A program made the translations under genes and the position numbers. The notes beneath the pieces are model-generated. The model ran no database searches, was not told where the DNA came from, and was given only the letters and a program-made list of their open reading frames with translations. This document shows positions 44,491 through 55,947 of a DNA stretch of 64,000 bases, piece by piece. The stretch is from Dermatemys mawii. Lineage: Eukaryota; Chordata; Testudines; Dermatemydidae. Each line of letters opens with the position of its first letter. Position 1 is the stretch's first letter. The DNA is taken from assembly GCA_007922305.1 (NCBI GenBank), contig ML677364.1:17940260-18004259 (forward strand), given 5' to 3'.

Positions 44491-47400
44491 AGGCAATGAA
44501 ATACAGTAAATTAGGACCCTCAGCTCTCATTCTTTTAGCTGCTGTTTTTTGGAGGATTTTCCACTCATCATTGTCTCTTTCCTTTCCTTCTCTCTCTCTG
44601 CTCCTGTCTGCTACCTTGTGTTGCTTCTCCCTCTTGCACTTTGTTACTATTAGCTTCTGTTATTGTGAGCTGGCTTCTGTGGAAAGGTGGGTTTTGCATT
44701 GTAATAGACTAGATGTCATATGATGGATAAAGATCATTCTGGTACCTGCTAGTAGGATGAGTCTCAACCCCCTTGATAGTTTCTCCATGGACACAGATAG
44801 TTTCTGCATTCCTGTAGGGTACAATGAGCTCTGAGAGTCTTGAATAGAGAAGCCAGTCCTCACAGTACCTACTTCCTTAAAATAAGTTCAAGATCATGGA
44901 ATGGACCCTAAACTGGAGCAAGACAAGCGGGAAGCCAACTGAGTGCACAAAGCCCTGACGTGATATGTTCTCCGTAGCTAGTCGGTCCCCAGAGGCTGTC
45001 TGCCATGCATTGCACAAAGTGGAGTTTCTAGTTAACTTTGGTAGACACCGACAATCTTGGGGAAATGAAGTTACACTAGTCCAGTCATAACATAGTAAAC
45101 CCATGGAATGATTAGGTCTGTATCGGTGGATGTGGTCTCCTGGTTAGCTGAATTTGGAAGAAGGCATCATTTCAGTCTGGTTTCCATGGACTAGGGATGA
45201 ATCTTGGATGCTTCTTAAGGCAGATGATTTAAGAGTATGGCCAAAGTCTTGATCAAACTCCTTAAAGTGTTTTTCTGTTCCTCACGCTTGTTTTGCCTGG
45301 GACACAGTGTGTGATGACATAGATTGGACCTTCTGAGAAAGAGATGGAAAGTTGTGTGTAATCTGCACAATTATAGCGGGGAGATGTGATAGTATAATAA
45401 TTTCTTTCCTAGTGTCTCCTATACTACATATGTTTAAAAAAAGAGAGAGGTGATAAGATTGCTCTTTGTACCACTGCACATGTGAGAGCTTTTGAAGTCT
45501 AGGAGCTGCTGCCCATCACTACTCTCTGGGATCTGCTAGAGAGGAATGAAGAAAGCCACACTGGAGGTTGTCTTGTAGAAAACATTTATGTGTGAACCTA
45601 ATACCGTTTATAAAGAATGACAGTAGCTTGTAAAAAAAAAAATCCTAAAAAAACATTGGCACCATGTTAACAAATAAGTTACAATATCCATCTCTATGCA
45701 ATTTAGTTATTTTACATAAACATTAGCAAATAATTATTCCCTCTGTATAGCACATTTAAGGTGATTTGTCTTCATGACAGGCAGGAAGAAACAAATAATG
45801 CCAAGATATATACACAGATTGCCCCAGAAATATTAAGAACGGTTAGTTCTTAAATGTTCCTGTTTGGCTGTGGTGCACTGGTGGCTGAGACTAGACAGTA
45901 GAGAGAGAAATCAGTCAATTCATGTGAAACATTAATTCATCATAGTTCTTATTTATACTGAAAGACATGAAGGCCAGATCTTCAGCTATGGTGAAGATCA
46001 CACCAAGTAAGTCAGGATTAATTAATCACTTATATTTGCATTAATAGATTACACTTTGTTTTTAGTTTGGAAGGCAGGCAGGATGTACAGTAATAGAGTT
46101 GTCAATGACTGTAGCCAAGTGATATGATGGTCAGAGATTCTGTGGATACTGCTAAAGCATTCCTGATCTTGGAGGACTTTTCTTCCTGTCGCTTATAAAT
46201 ACTTCTAAAGAGCGTAACTTCTTGCCTTTAGAATGCCCAAGATTCTCTCCACTGTCAGGCATTTTCAAAGCATTTTCCTGGGAGCATGTCCTTCTACATG
46301 TTTTTCACAGCTCAACATTTTAAATTACTCCAGGTGAGTGCTGTGCTGTAACATGGCCAGGAATACTTTTTAGGAGCACGACAGATACATTTTCAGCTCA
46401 TGCAATTATACTAAAATCCCGCATCTCCCTTGACAACAATTTAGTTCACATCAATCCCATCTCCTACATGATGCCATGCAGGTGACTTGGGTAGAGGAGC
46501 GCACTACATCCATATACAGCCTGACCAACCACCCCATATCTAGCCTTCCTTCTTAAACTGCTGAATTGCACCAATTCCCTTGCCTGGCAAATCTTTCCAC
46601 TCACGGAGATGGGAGATGGATTTGGCCCTCTTTAGTCCAGATTCATTCTCAACAGGACTGAAAGGCATTCATCCCCAAAGGAGGGTGCCCCCTTCCATTA
46701 GGGATTCTGTCCTGGGAGGGCAGCTTCATTTTGCAGCTAGGGCTTTGTCAGAGACTCACTGATGAAGGGACCCAGGTGGCCTAGCTACATTCCCTTCAAG
46801 GCCCTGCTCTTTCTTTGTGCCATTTCTGCCATACTTTCTCCCTTAGCAGTATAATCATTGCTTTTGGGCTGCTTGACCACTGCTGCTGGGCACTTATTCT
46901 CATCAGAGAGTGAATCAAACTCAATACGTTTCTTTGCCAAATGGTGGTGTTTCCTTCTTTGGTGAGGAGTGGAGATAGCAATGAGTCATGACTTTTGGAT
47001 CTGGAATTTGATTCAGTTACAATATCCTTAAAGTCTGAGGTGAGGATTCGTGGTTCAGATGGAGGCCTGTTGGAGAGTTCTGGTATGTGACCTGTCTCAA
47101 AGTTTGGGGAGGTTTGGCTCCATGTTTCACTTTGTGTTCATCGCTAGTTATAGGAAAGTATTTTTGTTGAATTGTGAAAACAATGAGATTTCCTAATCCC
47201 TCATCTTCTTCTCTGCAAGCACATTCAACCCTGATAGATCAGGTTTGCCTCATTCTAAAGAGGAAATTCTTGTGAGAGTGGTTTTAGTAGTGTAGAGACA
47301 TCAGAAGCCAGATTATTGAGGCTCAAACTGAGAGCTTGAGGAGAGGGAGCCTACGAAAGGGAATGCTACCGGCTTTTGGAGACCAATGGAATGAAAGAGA

Positions 47401-47974
47401 AAGGACAGTACTTAGAAAAGCAGGTGGTAATGAGATAACTTTATTGTACAAGATGGCTGTTCCAACAGTGTCTTCATAGGTAGAGAATGGATTCAGTGAG
47501 AGAAGCGCTAGCAGTTGAAGTCATGAGGGAAAGTGTTTATAGACTAGAACAGAACATAATATATACATGACTATTTTACAAATCCATTAAAAGGCAATGA
47601 AATGTGGCTTTATGAAGACTTTTCTTCACATTCTAATGGGTGCTATAAAACGAAAATAATTTGTCTCTCTATTTTTATGCGTGCAGTATCTTCAACAATT
47701 GTGCTGTGCTCCAAGGATCACAAATAATCTAAAATTCCCTTGAAAAAATGCAATCTGTTATTTAAAATTTCAAAAGTACATATGTATTGGAAGAATAAAA
47801 ATTGCGTCTTTTTTGTAAGGGAATATTTGTGCAGAAGTAGTCTGAATCTCTTTCTTTAGGAATTTAAGGGCATCAGTTAACATTCACTAACTTCATTAAA
47901 TTGGTCTGTATGTTTCTACTTTTATTTTTTAGTGAAATTTAGATGGAATGTCATTGGATTTTCTTAAAAACTAG
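44491..47974. other. Intron stretch, no gene or clear repeat seen
   Basis: A pyrimidine-rich block at 44570-44640 and an A-run at 45632-45641. No splice-bordered coding segment. I could not assign the blocks at 44880-45240 or 47220-47460, which have a repeat-like texture. Confidence 0.35.
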
Positions 47975-48142
47975 CCTCTGCTTGCCAGATGATGGGAATA
48001 TGCATCAGGGGATGGGTCACTTGATGATTACCTGTTCTGTTCATTCCTTCTAAAACTCCTGGCATTGGTCAGTGTCAGAAGACAGGATACTGGGCTAGAC
48101 AGACCATTGGTCTGATCCGATGTTCTTATGTTCTATGTTCCC
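47975..48142 (+). repeat. CR1 3' UTR and tail fragment
   Basis: GATGATGGGAATATGCATCA, then GGGTCACTTGATGATTACCT, CCTGGCATTGGTCAGTGTCA and GACAGGATACTGGGCTAGAC, ending TTCTTATGTTCTATGTTC. The same 3' UTR as the long CR1 ending at 23700, with moderate divergence. Confidence 0.92.
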
Positions 48143-48840
48143 TGGGGACAAGAGAAGCAAAAGTCCACGTGTACCAGCTGAATGGCCTCAGATCTTAAGT
48201 GCATGGAATCAATCTGCTATATTTTGCTATTTCACAGTATCAATGAAGTATCAATTTTATCAATAAAATCCTCTTAGAAGGCCATTTGATTTATCTACCT
48301 GCCTTATGGCAGGATCTTAGTATCTCTAAATCATCTTCACTACTTGATTATTGTTCTTTGACTTTAAGATTTCTACCAGGAAGGACTTTTTCTCAGAAGC
48401 CTAATGTTCCAACTATAACACTTTGATAGAGATGTAGGAAATAGTCACAACAAAAAGAGAAATAAATTAAAATGCTAAGGAGCTTTGTGCATATTAAAAT
48501 TCAAAAATGATGTATCACGGTACAAATATTGGCCCCTTATCCAGTAGAGTTTCCTTATGAGCAAAAATGGGCACATGCCTAATGAAAATTCTCTTCGAAA
48601 TCTGAAGTTTTAGCTTGAAATTTGGCATAGTCTCTTTGGCAAAAATTGCCATTTCATGCACAGATGGTCCCAGAATACATTTAAATAATGTTGGTAATAA
48701 CCCTAGAGTATGAGTCAGGAAATTCTGTGGTTGTTTTCCCTGCCTAAATATTGAGCTTTGAGCTTTTAGATATTTGTGGATGAAAAGAGATGTATAAGCG
48801 TATTAATGTATGCTGTGTTATTTTAGTCATGATAGTCCCA

Positions 48841-48985
48841 AGATATTAGAGACATAAAGTAAGTGAGGTAATCTCTTTTACGGGACTAACTTCTGTTGGT
48901 CAGAAAGCTTGAAAGTTTGTCTCTCTAACCAACAAAAGTTAGTCCAGTAAAAGAGATTACCTCACCCACCTTGTCTGTCTAACTG
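48841..48985. repeat. Inverted repeat dimer (ACTAACTTCTGTTGGT unit)
   Basis: AAGTGAGGTAATCTCTTTTA, then CGGGACTAACTTCTGTTGGT (48861-48900) and its inverted complement ACCAACAAAAGTTAGTCCAG, then TAAAAGAGATTACCTCACCC (48928-48967), with a 27-bp spacer. The outer parts TAGAGACATAAAGT and CACCTTGTCTGTCT also pair. A single unit lies at 12388. It has the same head-to-head build as 7754-8427, so the two families may spread in a similar way (inference). Confidence 0.8.
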
Positions 48986-49588
48986 TATTAACAACATATA
49001 CATACAGTATATATGTAAATGTGGGTACATGCATACTTTGTGTCTACATAGTTTATCACTGTTTTAAAGAGAGAATCTCCTATCCTGGAATAGCCTTCCA
49101 TTTCCCTCAGTTTATCGTGTAACCAAAATGTCCTGGAGGTCCTATATAGCAGCCACCAGTGTACTGTCTGAGGAGGAGTGGACAGAGAATGCCTTTCAGT
49201 GCCCATCCTAATCAGATGGAATTTTATTTGTGAAGCAAGTTCAGTGGATGTTTCGGCAGTGCGAGATGCTTCCTATCGCTAAAGCCTGAACATACTTGCT
49301 GATTTCTCAGCACTCCCAGGCATTGCTCGCCCCGACAACATAAGATTGTTAATCAAATGTGGATCTCCTACATTTGCACAGGGTTTCTATTTCTAGATAA
49401 AGCTTGAACATATTCTTGTAAAAGAGATTTGTAAAATTTACTTGCTACACAGTCTGCACAAAAAATAGGTCAGAAAATGTTTAAATGAAAAATGTGTTAC
49501 TGTATATTTTATGTCCTTAGTAAAATAAATGTGCATCTTAGATCCAGAAAATGTAACAAATACTCCCTGTTCTCTTTTTTAAAAACAG

Positions 49589-49716
49589 GGTGGATTGCAA
49601 TGCTGGGAGCTATTTGGCTACTAGTGTTAGCTGATATCCATGATTTTGAGATGATACTAAACAGAGTGGAATGGGCAACACTTCTTTTCTTTGCAGCACT
49701 GTTTGTTCTAATGGAG
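49589..49716 (+). CDS. OCA2: OCA2 internal exon (two membrane segments)
   Basis: Acceptor TTAAAAACAG ends at 49588 and donor GTAAGG begins at 49717. GG completes the split Gly, then 42 codons: [20 protein letters not shown], then [20 protein letters not shown] and ME. It ends in phase 0. Two hydrophobic stretches ([12 protein letters not shown] and [13 protein letters not shown]) flank the acidic loop ADIHDFE, as in the second half of ion-transporter superfamily proteins. Nearly identical to mammalian OCA2 by recall. The 174-codon minus-strand frame over it is a shadow. Confidence 0.97.
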
Positions 49717-51138
49717 GTAAGGAGAATTAAGACAAAAATGCACGTATTCCTCTTTATTTTTAACCTGTGATTTCTATAATCTGGACAGTTAGAATTGCAA
49801 GAAGCAATCGAATAATGGGGGCAAGCATTATCCTGAAGAGAGCTCTCACACAAGAAGGTGTGAAAGTTCTGTAATAGTTCTCTTAATAGTTTAGTCATAA
49901 TAATAGAGAACAGAATTTTGGAATGGGGAGAGCTGCTTTGGAGTGAAGTCTCACTTTTCATTATATCCTGGATTTTGTCCTTTTCCTGTTCCCTAATTTC
50001 TAATAAAGAGAGGTTTAGTTTCAAACTTGGCATGTGCGTTCCATGTGAGCAGACAATTATTTTTTAAAGTTATTTAGACAAGCCATAGAAAAAACGAGTT
50101 AATTGTAGTTCAGAAAGATCTCGCTTTTCCCCATATCCTGGCTACAAAATGACTCATCTGAGAAGATCCAAATCAGATTTTTTTGAAAGTTGTTTTTGCA
50201 ATCTAGCACGAGACCAAATTTCAAATACTGAAAATCATTGTTAAGACATTGAGTGCAAGTGATGCTTGAATAGTTTAATACATTGTGCATTCAATTTCTG
50301 AATGGCTGGATGATTCAATCACATTTGAGTCCCATTTGGTTCACTATTTCAGAATGCTGATGTGAAATTTTTGTTTTGGTTTAGCACAAATGTATGGAGA
50401 ATGAGTGAGCTTTGTATGGACACCCACAGTCACATGCAAACAAAGTTATTTGTGCATGCACAAGAATGCTCATTATTCACTAGTCATTATTCTGTTTTAA
50501 AAGTTTCAATCATCCAGTCATGGTGCAGAAATAAGGCTGTGATGTGACTTAGGTGAACAGTCACACACCGTGAATAGTCAAAATAGGCAGTTTAAAAAAT
50601 CCCATAATTTGAAATTTGTTTGCATAGTCAAATAACTATAAATAGCAAATAGATGTGTATATCTGAATTTATTTATGAACAATTCATCAACAGAAAAATT
50701 GGCTAAATTTGCAGCAGATATTTGTCATTAATAAATCAGCTAGTTCTGTTTAATATACCAAATAAGGAGTTCAGAACCTAGTAAACTCCTGAAAGATTAT
50801 TGGAGGTTCTGCTCATCAGAAAGGTTGCAATCAGCTTTATGGAGTTCACCACACCACTTGGTCATCTATTGTGACCTAGTGCACCCATTCACAGACACTT
50901 TCACACATGTAGTTTCTAATGCTATCTATTAGGCAGGATTGGGAATCCCTACTGAAGTCACCTTAGTTTTATGATGCAAGCATTTTATGTAAGTCACATT
51001 TTCCAAGTTACTGGTTTAGCTTGAGTTTAGATGTTTTTATTTGAGTACAGTGTGGCTATAACATAATGTAGTAAACCACGCTGAAAGCAATTTTGCCATT
51101 TACTGAAATCTTGCAGTTCCTATTGATATACAGTAGAC

Positions 51139-51445
51139 CAGAGGTTGGCAACCTTTCAGAAGTGGTGTGCTGAGTCTTCATTTATTTACTGTAATTTAAG
51201 GTTTCACGTGCCAGTAATACATTTTAACGTTTTTAGAAAGTCTCTTTCTATAAGTCTTTAATATATAAATAAACTATTATATGTAACTAAATAAGGTTTT
51301 AAAAACGTTTAACAAGCTTCATTTAAAATTAAATTGAAATGCCAAATCCTCCAGACTGGTGGCCAGGACCCGGGCAGTGTGAGTGCCACTGAAAATCAGC
51401 CCGTGTGCCGCCTTCGGCACCCGTGCAATAGGTTGCCTACCTCTG
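51139..51445. mobile_element. hAT MITE, family F, inserted in the Tigger-like left end
   Basis: CAGAGGTTGGCAACCTTTCA at the left and AATAGGTTGCCTACCTCTG at the right are inverted ends. The flanks CAGTAGAC (51131-51138) and CAGTAGAT (51446-51453) are an 8-bp duplication with one mismatch. The interior is AT-rich (TAATATATAAATAAACTATT) and ends in a short GC-rich part with GTGCCGCCTTCGGCAC, a hairpin. No coding frame. Confidence 0.93.
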
Positions 51446-51804
51446 CAGTAGATTCTTGATTATCCGGGATGATCAGGAAAAAATTAATCCTGGTTAATAA
51501 AATCCCAGATAATCAAGAGTCTACTGTGGGGGTGGTGCGTGGCCGCCCTGCGCCCTGGGGGGAGGGGGTGGGGTGGTGCGCCAGCTGCCCTGCACTCTGC
51601 GGGAGAGAGGGTAGGGGACTGCGCCAGCCGCCCTGCACACTGAGGGGAGCAGGGGTTTATGCCAGCCGCTCTGCGCTGGGGGCAGGAGGTGTCCCACCGC
51701 CTGCCCCAGTCAGCTCCTACTGCTAGCCTGAGTGTAGGGAACCCAGGCTGGCAGTGGGAGCTGACTGGGGCAGGCGGCGGGACCCCAGCTGGCAGGAGAC
51801 TGCA

Positions 51805-52020
51805 GGGGAAACCCCAAAGCGGCAGTGGGCTTAGCGCTCAGCCCGCCGCTGCTTTGGGGTTTCCCCCCAGGCTCCTGCCAGCCGGGGTCTCAGCCGGCTG
51901 CCAGTCTGGGTTTCCTACACCCAGGCTGGCAGGAACCCCGGCTGGCAAGGGGCCAGTGGGGGAAACCCCAAAGCAGCAGCAGGCTAAGTGCTCAGCCTGC
52001 CGCTGCTTTGGGGCTTCCCC
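51805..52020. repeat. Two repeated GC-rich hairpins
   Basis: Hairpin 1 (51805-51866) pairs GGGGAAACCCCAAAGCGGCA with GCCGCTGCTTTGGGGTTTCC. Hairpin 2 (51957-52020) repeats this with GGGGGAAACCCCAAAGCAGC and GCTGCTTTGGGGCTTCCCC. The loops share GGCTTAGCGCTCAGCC / GGCTAAGTGCTCAGCC. A further inverted pair CTGCCCCAGTCAGCTCC / GGAGCTGACTGGGGCAG frames 51700-51773. Internal duplication of a foldback unit. Confidence 0.8.
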
Positions 52021-52089
52021 TGTGTTAGACATCCCGGTTGATCCGCAGCCCGGTTAACCCAAGCCCGGTTACTGTAATTCCCTGAACGT

Positions 52090-53160
52090 TTTTTTTTTTT
52101 ATGGTTTCTCTAGTCACTGGTGGGTATTGGAAGAATGGTTAACAAAACTATATTTCTTCAGCCTCTCTGGAGCCATACTATCATGAACTCATGAAACAAA
52201 CTGGGACAGATGAAATGCTCATTGGAGAAATGACAACCACATTTAAACTCTTCCACTTACAAAAATTAGGGAGACAGCTCTGTTGCTGATAGCTAAATGC
52301 TGAGAAGTTTATTTTTGAAACGGATACAGAGTATTATTGGAGTGTAGGTACGTAGGCTTGCATGGCCGCCCCTCACTGTCAGTCTCCGAAGGCAGACATG
52401 CCTCTTCGCTGTCATGCACCTGGAACAGCAGTCTGTATAAGGGGAAATTAGCTTTTGTAGGACTCAAACCCTCAGACAGGGTAGAGCAGTGAACAGTTCA
52501 GGGGCCCAGGCCCTGGAGCAGGGCAGGGCACCAAGCACAATCTAGGAGGCTCTGGCAGAGGGTGAGCGCCCCAGCAAGTGCAAGTCTCCTGATCTAAGGA
52601 AGGGGATTACTGCCACCCCAGAGGAGGAGTAGCAGGGGGGATGAGGACCCACCCAACTCCACTGCCTCCCAGCCTAGGGACCTAACAGCAGCAGAGTGGT
52701 CTGCCACTGGGTCAGCGGGGATCCTGACCGCAACATGCTGACCGAATCTCCGGCAGCAGCACTGCCAGACTGGGGTCGACTGCCCGGGGGCACTTTCTAT
52801 AGTCCCCCTCAGGAGTACCTTCCAATGGCCGTCCTCCATCTCCCCAGGGTACACTGTGAGTGGCAGTCTCAGCAACTCCTCAGCATCCAGCGTATCTAGC
52901 CGTATGGGTAGATCGGGGCCCTCCTTGGGACGACAAAAGTCTTCTGTGGGCTCCTGCATCCTCAGTGGGGAGAATATGTCCATCTCCTTTGGGAGCTGCT
53001 TCCAGCTGAGCTACAGGACCTGCCTTTTATACTTCCTGTTCCTTCCTACCCCTCCGTGTACGGTGTGGAGAGCATGGCCTTCCTGGTTCTGCCCACCAGG
53101 GGACAGCTGGCTGCCCCTCAAGGTCAATCTCTGAGGGTAGCCACGTCTGTGAGCTACATG
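52090..53160 (-). repeat. Retroelement-like repeat with a 129-codon frame
   Basis: On the minus strand the order is GGACAGCTGTCCCC-type LTR words, a TATA-like TATAAAAGGCAG (53022-53033), then an open frame 52983-52594 starting MDIFSPLRMQEPTEDF, and AATAAACTTCTCAGC (about 52305) as a polyadenylation-like word. It reads as an LTR-like unit of a turtle retroelement by recall. The frame contains LDTLDAEELLRLPLTVYPGE and no domain I know. It could be a gag remnant or chance. Confidence 0.5.
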
Positions 53161-55026
53161 AAGGAAAAGCTCAAATGTCATTAATGTTGTTGCTATTCTG
53201 TACATTTTGTTAAAAATATGAAACTTTTAAAGGGACACTCAAATCAAAACCAAATTTAGATATGTTTAAAAAAATAATACAAATGTTTAATGGTTCTGAA
53301 ATTTCCAGTAAAAGAGAGTTTTGTTTAGATTAAACATTCTCTTCTGCTGTTTGTGTAGTGTATGGAGGAATTTAACTGTTTTCTGGGTACTGCAACATTA
53401 AATGCAGAAGCGATTCTTTCTTCTTGCAAGGTCAGCAGTGAGGTAGCTGCCATTTTGTTTTTCATTTCAAATGCAGAACATTATACAGGAATCACTGTGC
53501 ATCCTTTCCCCTTCCCCCCATCCTCTCTGTATTTATTCTCTCTTTTTCTAAAGTAAAAGTGATCTAGACTAAAATTACAATTTTTCCCTTTGTACTGTGT
53601 AATTAATGTACAGCACAGTATTGCTCTAGATATTCTAACTCATCTTTAACACAAGGGACATGGACATTGGGTTTGAGCCTAACTTCCTATTTGACATTTG
53701 AATGTTAAACCTCCTGGCCAGAAAGAGACTCTGATACCAGCTGAACCACACTAATATCTCTGGCTCAGCTGTGTTACAGCAGGTGCAGCACTTTTTTGTA
53801 GCCTTTTGCTCTGACAGCGCCATGTTTGATTCCCTGTTGTTCATATTCAGAGCTATGGTGAATATTCTCCATGCGGATTCAGTAGGGGAACGGAGAGAGT
53901 AAAATAAAAGGTTACAGCTACTCAGGCTGAGTGTTCTATTTACTTTGAGAGAATTGGTTGTTCTCCCAGGGTCATCTCAATTGTATGTGTCCTGTGCCTC
54001 TCATGTCACTGGCATGTGATACCTGCTCTCTTTCCTCTGCGACTTTCATGTACTCTTTTTGTTAAATAACTCACCTGAGCAGTTGGTCCTTGATGTAAGA
54101 AGGCAGTTGGAGTTTGAGGATGTAGTAGGAAATGTACCTGAAGAAGTTTCAAATGACTGCTCCATTTGTTGCTTAGTTTGGCACAGGAAAACAATGATAA
54201 GAGGCTAGGCTCTTCGGAGCTGCAATTGATAGAAGCTGTGAAAATATAGGATGTTTGTATCTGAAACAGACAGGCCATCAGCATTAGGTAACAAAATCTG
54301 TATGAATAGACCTGTTGACCATTGAGATGGGATCCTCAAAATCCCCAATCCCATTCTGACATATGAGACATGCTGAAGAGGGAGGTGAGAAGTCAGGGAT
54401 CTGATGAATTATGCTGACTGCCCACAGTGGCATAAGTCATGCTGGGACTAGGCCACTGCAGAACCAGGGACCCATAACTGTCTCTTCAATGCCCTCCCTC
54501 CTCTTTTGTGCTGAGCAGAGCTAGGACGGGAGAACTGAGCTTAGGGTCTGGGAAAAGAGGAAGAGTTTGGGAAAAGTTGAAGATAGGAGTTGGCCCCTAA
54601 TAAAAAACTGGAAACTAAACATTCAGTGTGATGACTTATCCATATCCCTAACTAAGATCTAGGCAACAGAGAATGAAGTTTAGAACGCTGATTTTCTTTG
54701 TTTTGAGTTATTAGTATTCTCTCTTGGTGAGGTTCAAATTTCTCCACCTCTGCCATGGAATATGTGGTTCAATAGTCTGGTCTGGACTGATGGAGTAAAT
54801 AAAGAACTAGGTTATTTTTTATTTTTTGCTTTAACATTTATACTCAGATCTGCGGTATAACGTAGCCACTTTGTGCTGTGCTGCCAGAGCTGATGGACCT
54901 TTGGAGGGCAACTGTAATGCAAGAGAGATGGGATTCTACTGCTGCCATAGAACCAGTGTTGAAGTTCTCACACCATCCTCTCTACACCCGTATAGTGGTA
55001 TGGGCAGGGCGTCCCTATGGTGCATC
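53161..55026. other. Intron stretch, no gene seen
   Basis: Ordinary AT-rich sequence. Short frames have no similarity. Nothing on either strand resembles an RNA gene. Confidence 0.4.
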
Positions 55027-55947
55027 CGTGATAAATGAAAAGGGGAGTGAGGGTAGCTCCCTTTTATGGACACCCACCCAGCCAGTTAGCTATAAATCCC
55101 TCTTGGTGGTAGTTATCTACTTGCTTTACTTATAAAGGGTTAAAAAGTTTCCCTGCATAGATAAAAGAAAGGGAGTGGGCATGTGACCAAAAGGGCCAAT
55201 GGGAAAGCTAGAACTTATTAAAATGGGGAACGAGGGGAAGCCTTCCTCTTTGTCTGTCTGTGTTGTTCTCTGGAGAGAGGGGGATGGAGCAGCAATGCTG
55301 TAAAAAGCTTTGGGCAAGGTATGAAAAATCATACACAGAAATTATTCATTTAAAAACCCAGATATCTAAATAGATCAGGAAATAGATCTAAATAGATCTA
55401 GGAAGATGCGGTCTGGTTTATCTTCGTTTATTTCTTTATGGCTTGTGGATTCTTCTATTCTAACCCCAGGTGCTTTTGTTTTACTCGTAACCTTTAAACT
55501 GGACCTCAAGAGAGCTATTTTGATACTTAATCCTTATAAATGTTTTTTTAAGGCTAGCAAAAAGCCTAAGTTCCAAATGTATTTTTTTTATTTTTGTTTT
55601 TAATAAACTTTACCATTTTTTAAGAACAGGATTGGATTTTTGTGTCCTAGGTTTGTGCACGTTATTTAATTAGCTGGTGGCAACAACTGATTTCCTTTGT
55701 TTTCTTTCTCACCTTAGAAAGGGCTTGAGAGTACCCCACAGTAAGGAATTCCCCAGTGTGCCTTCCTGGGTTCTCAAAGTGGTTTTTGCACTTGGGTGGT
55801 GGCAGCATCTACCCATTCAAGGCCAGAGAAAAGCTGTAACCTTGGGAGTTTAATACAACCCTGAAGTGGCCAGTGTTAATTTTTAGAATCCTTGCAAGCC
55901 CTCACTTTCTGCACTTTAAGTGCTAGAGTGGAGAATCAGCCTTGACA
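55027..55947 (+). mobile_element. LTR-like element, 921 bp, 5-bp TSD
   Basis: Flanked by GCATC on each side (55022-55026 and 55948-55952). It starts CGTGATAAATGAAAAGGGGA, where TGTGATAAA is the expected start, and ends AGAATCAGCCTTGACA. Internal words TTATAAAGGGTTAAAAAGTT, AATAAACTTTACC (polyadenylation-like, about 55603) and GATTAGCTGGTGGCAACAAC-like match a turtle repeat I recall. I read it as a solitary LTR. No coding frame. Confidence 0.8.

Larger units (their letters stand above)
25683..49588 (+). other. OCA2 large intron (23.9 kb)
   Basis: The largest visible intron. It contains DNA transposon remnants (26605-28851), LTR-like elements (28872-29982, 36477-37189), CR1 fragments (31590-32800, 38710-39662, 40250-40325, 42330-44490, 47975-48142), microsatellites (37233-37278, 37729-37769, 39693-39722, 44389-44408) and an inverted repeat (48841-48985). 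No internal exon with splice borders and OCA2 similarity was seen. None is expected, because the flanking exons join in phase (G|GG). Confidence 0.8.
51131..52074. mobile_element. Tigger/pogo-like element with GC-rich hairpin interior
   Basis: After removing the nested hAT, the left end reads CAGTAGA(C/T)TCTTGATTATCCGG. The right end reads (inverted) CAGTAACCGGGCTTGGGTTAACCGGG. TA dinucleotides flank both sides (51129-51130 and 52075-52076), as for pogo/Tigger insertion. An alternative right end is CTACTG at 51529, because GATAATCAAGAGTCTACTG there is a better inverted match; it lacks a TA flank. The interior has three imperfect ~50-bp GCGCCAGC(C/T)GCCCTGC units (51530-51680) and two hairpins. 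No transposase remains. Confidence 0.6.

Noticed and set aside
49570..49600. Alternative use of the ATG in WIAMLG as a start codon
   Set aside because: It is an internal codon of a spliced exon. The frame continues upstream through the split Gly.
49509..50033. 174-codon open frame on the minus strand
   Set aside because: It lies opposite a clear OCA2 exon and intron sequence, has no domain, and stays open by chance.
51659..52057. 132-codon plus-strand frame rich in G, P and A
   Set aside because: Encoded by the GC-rich hairpin interior of the Tigger-like element. Composition only.
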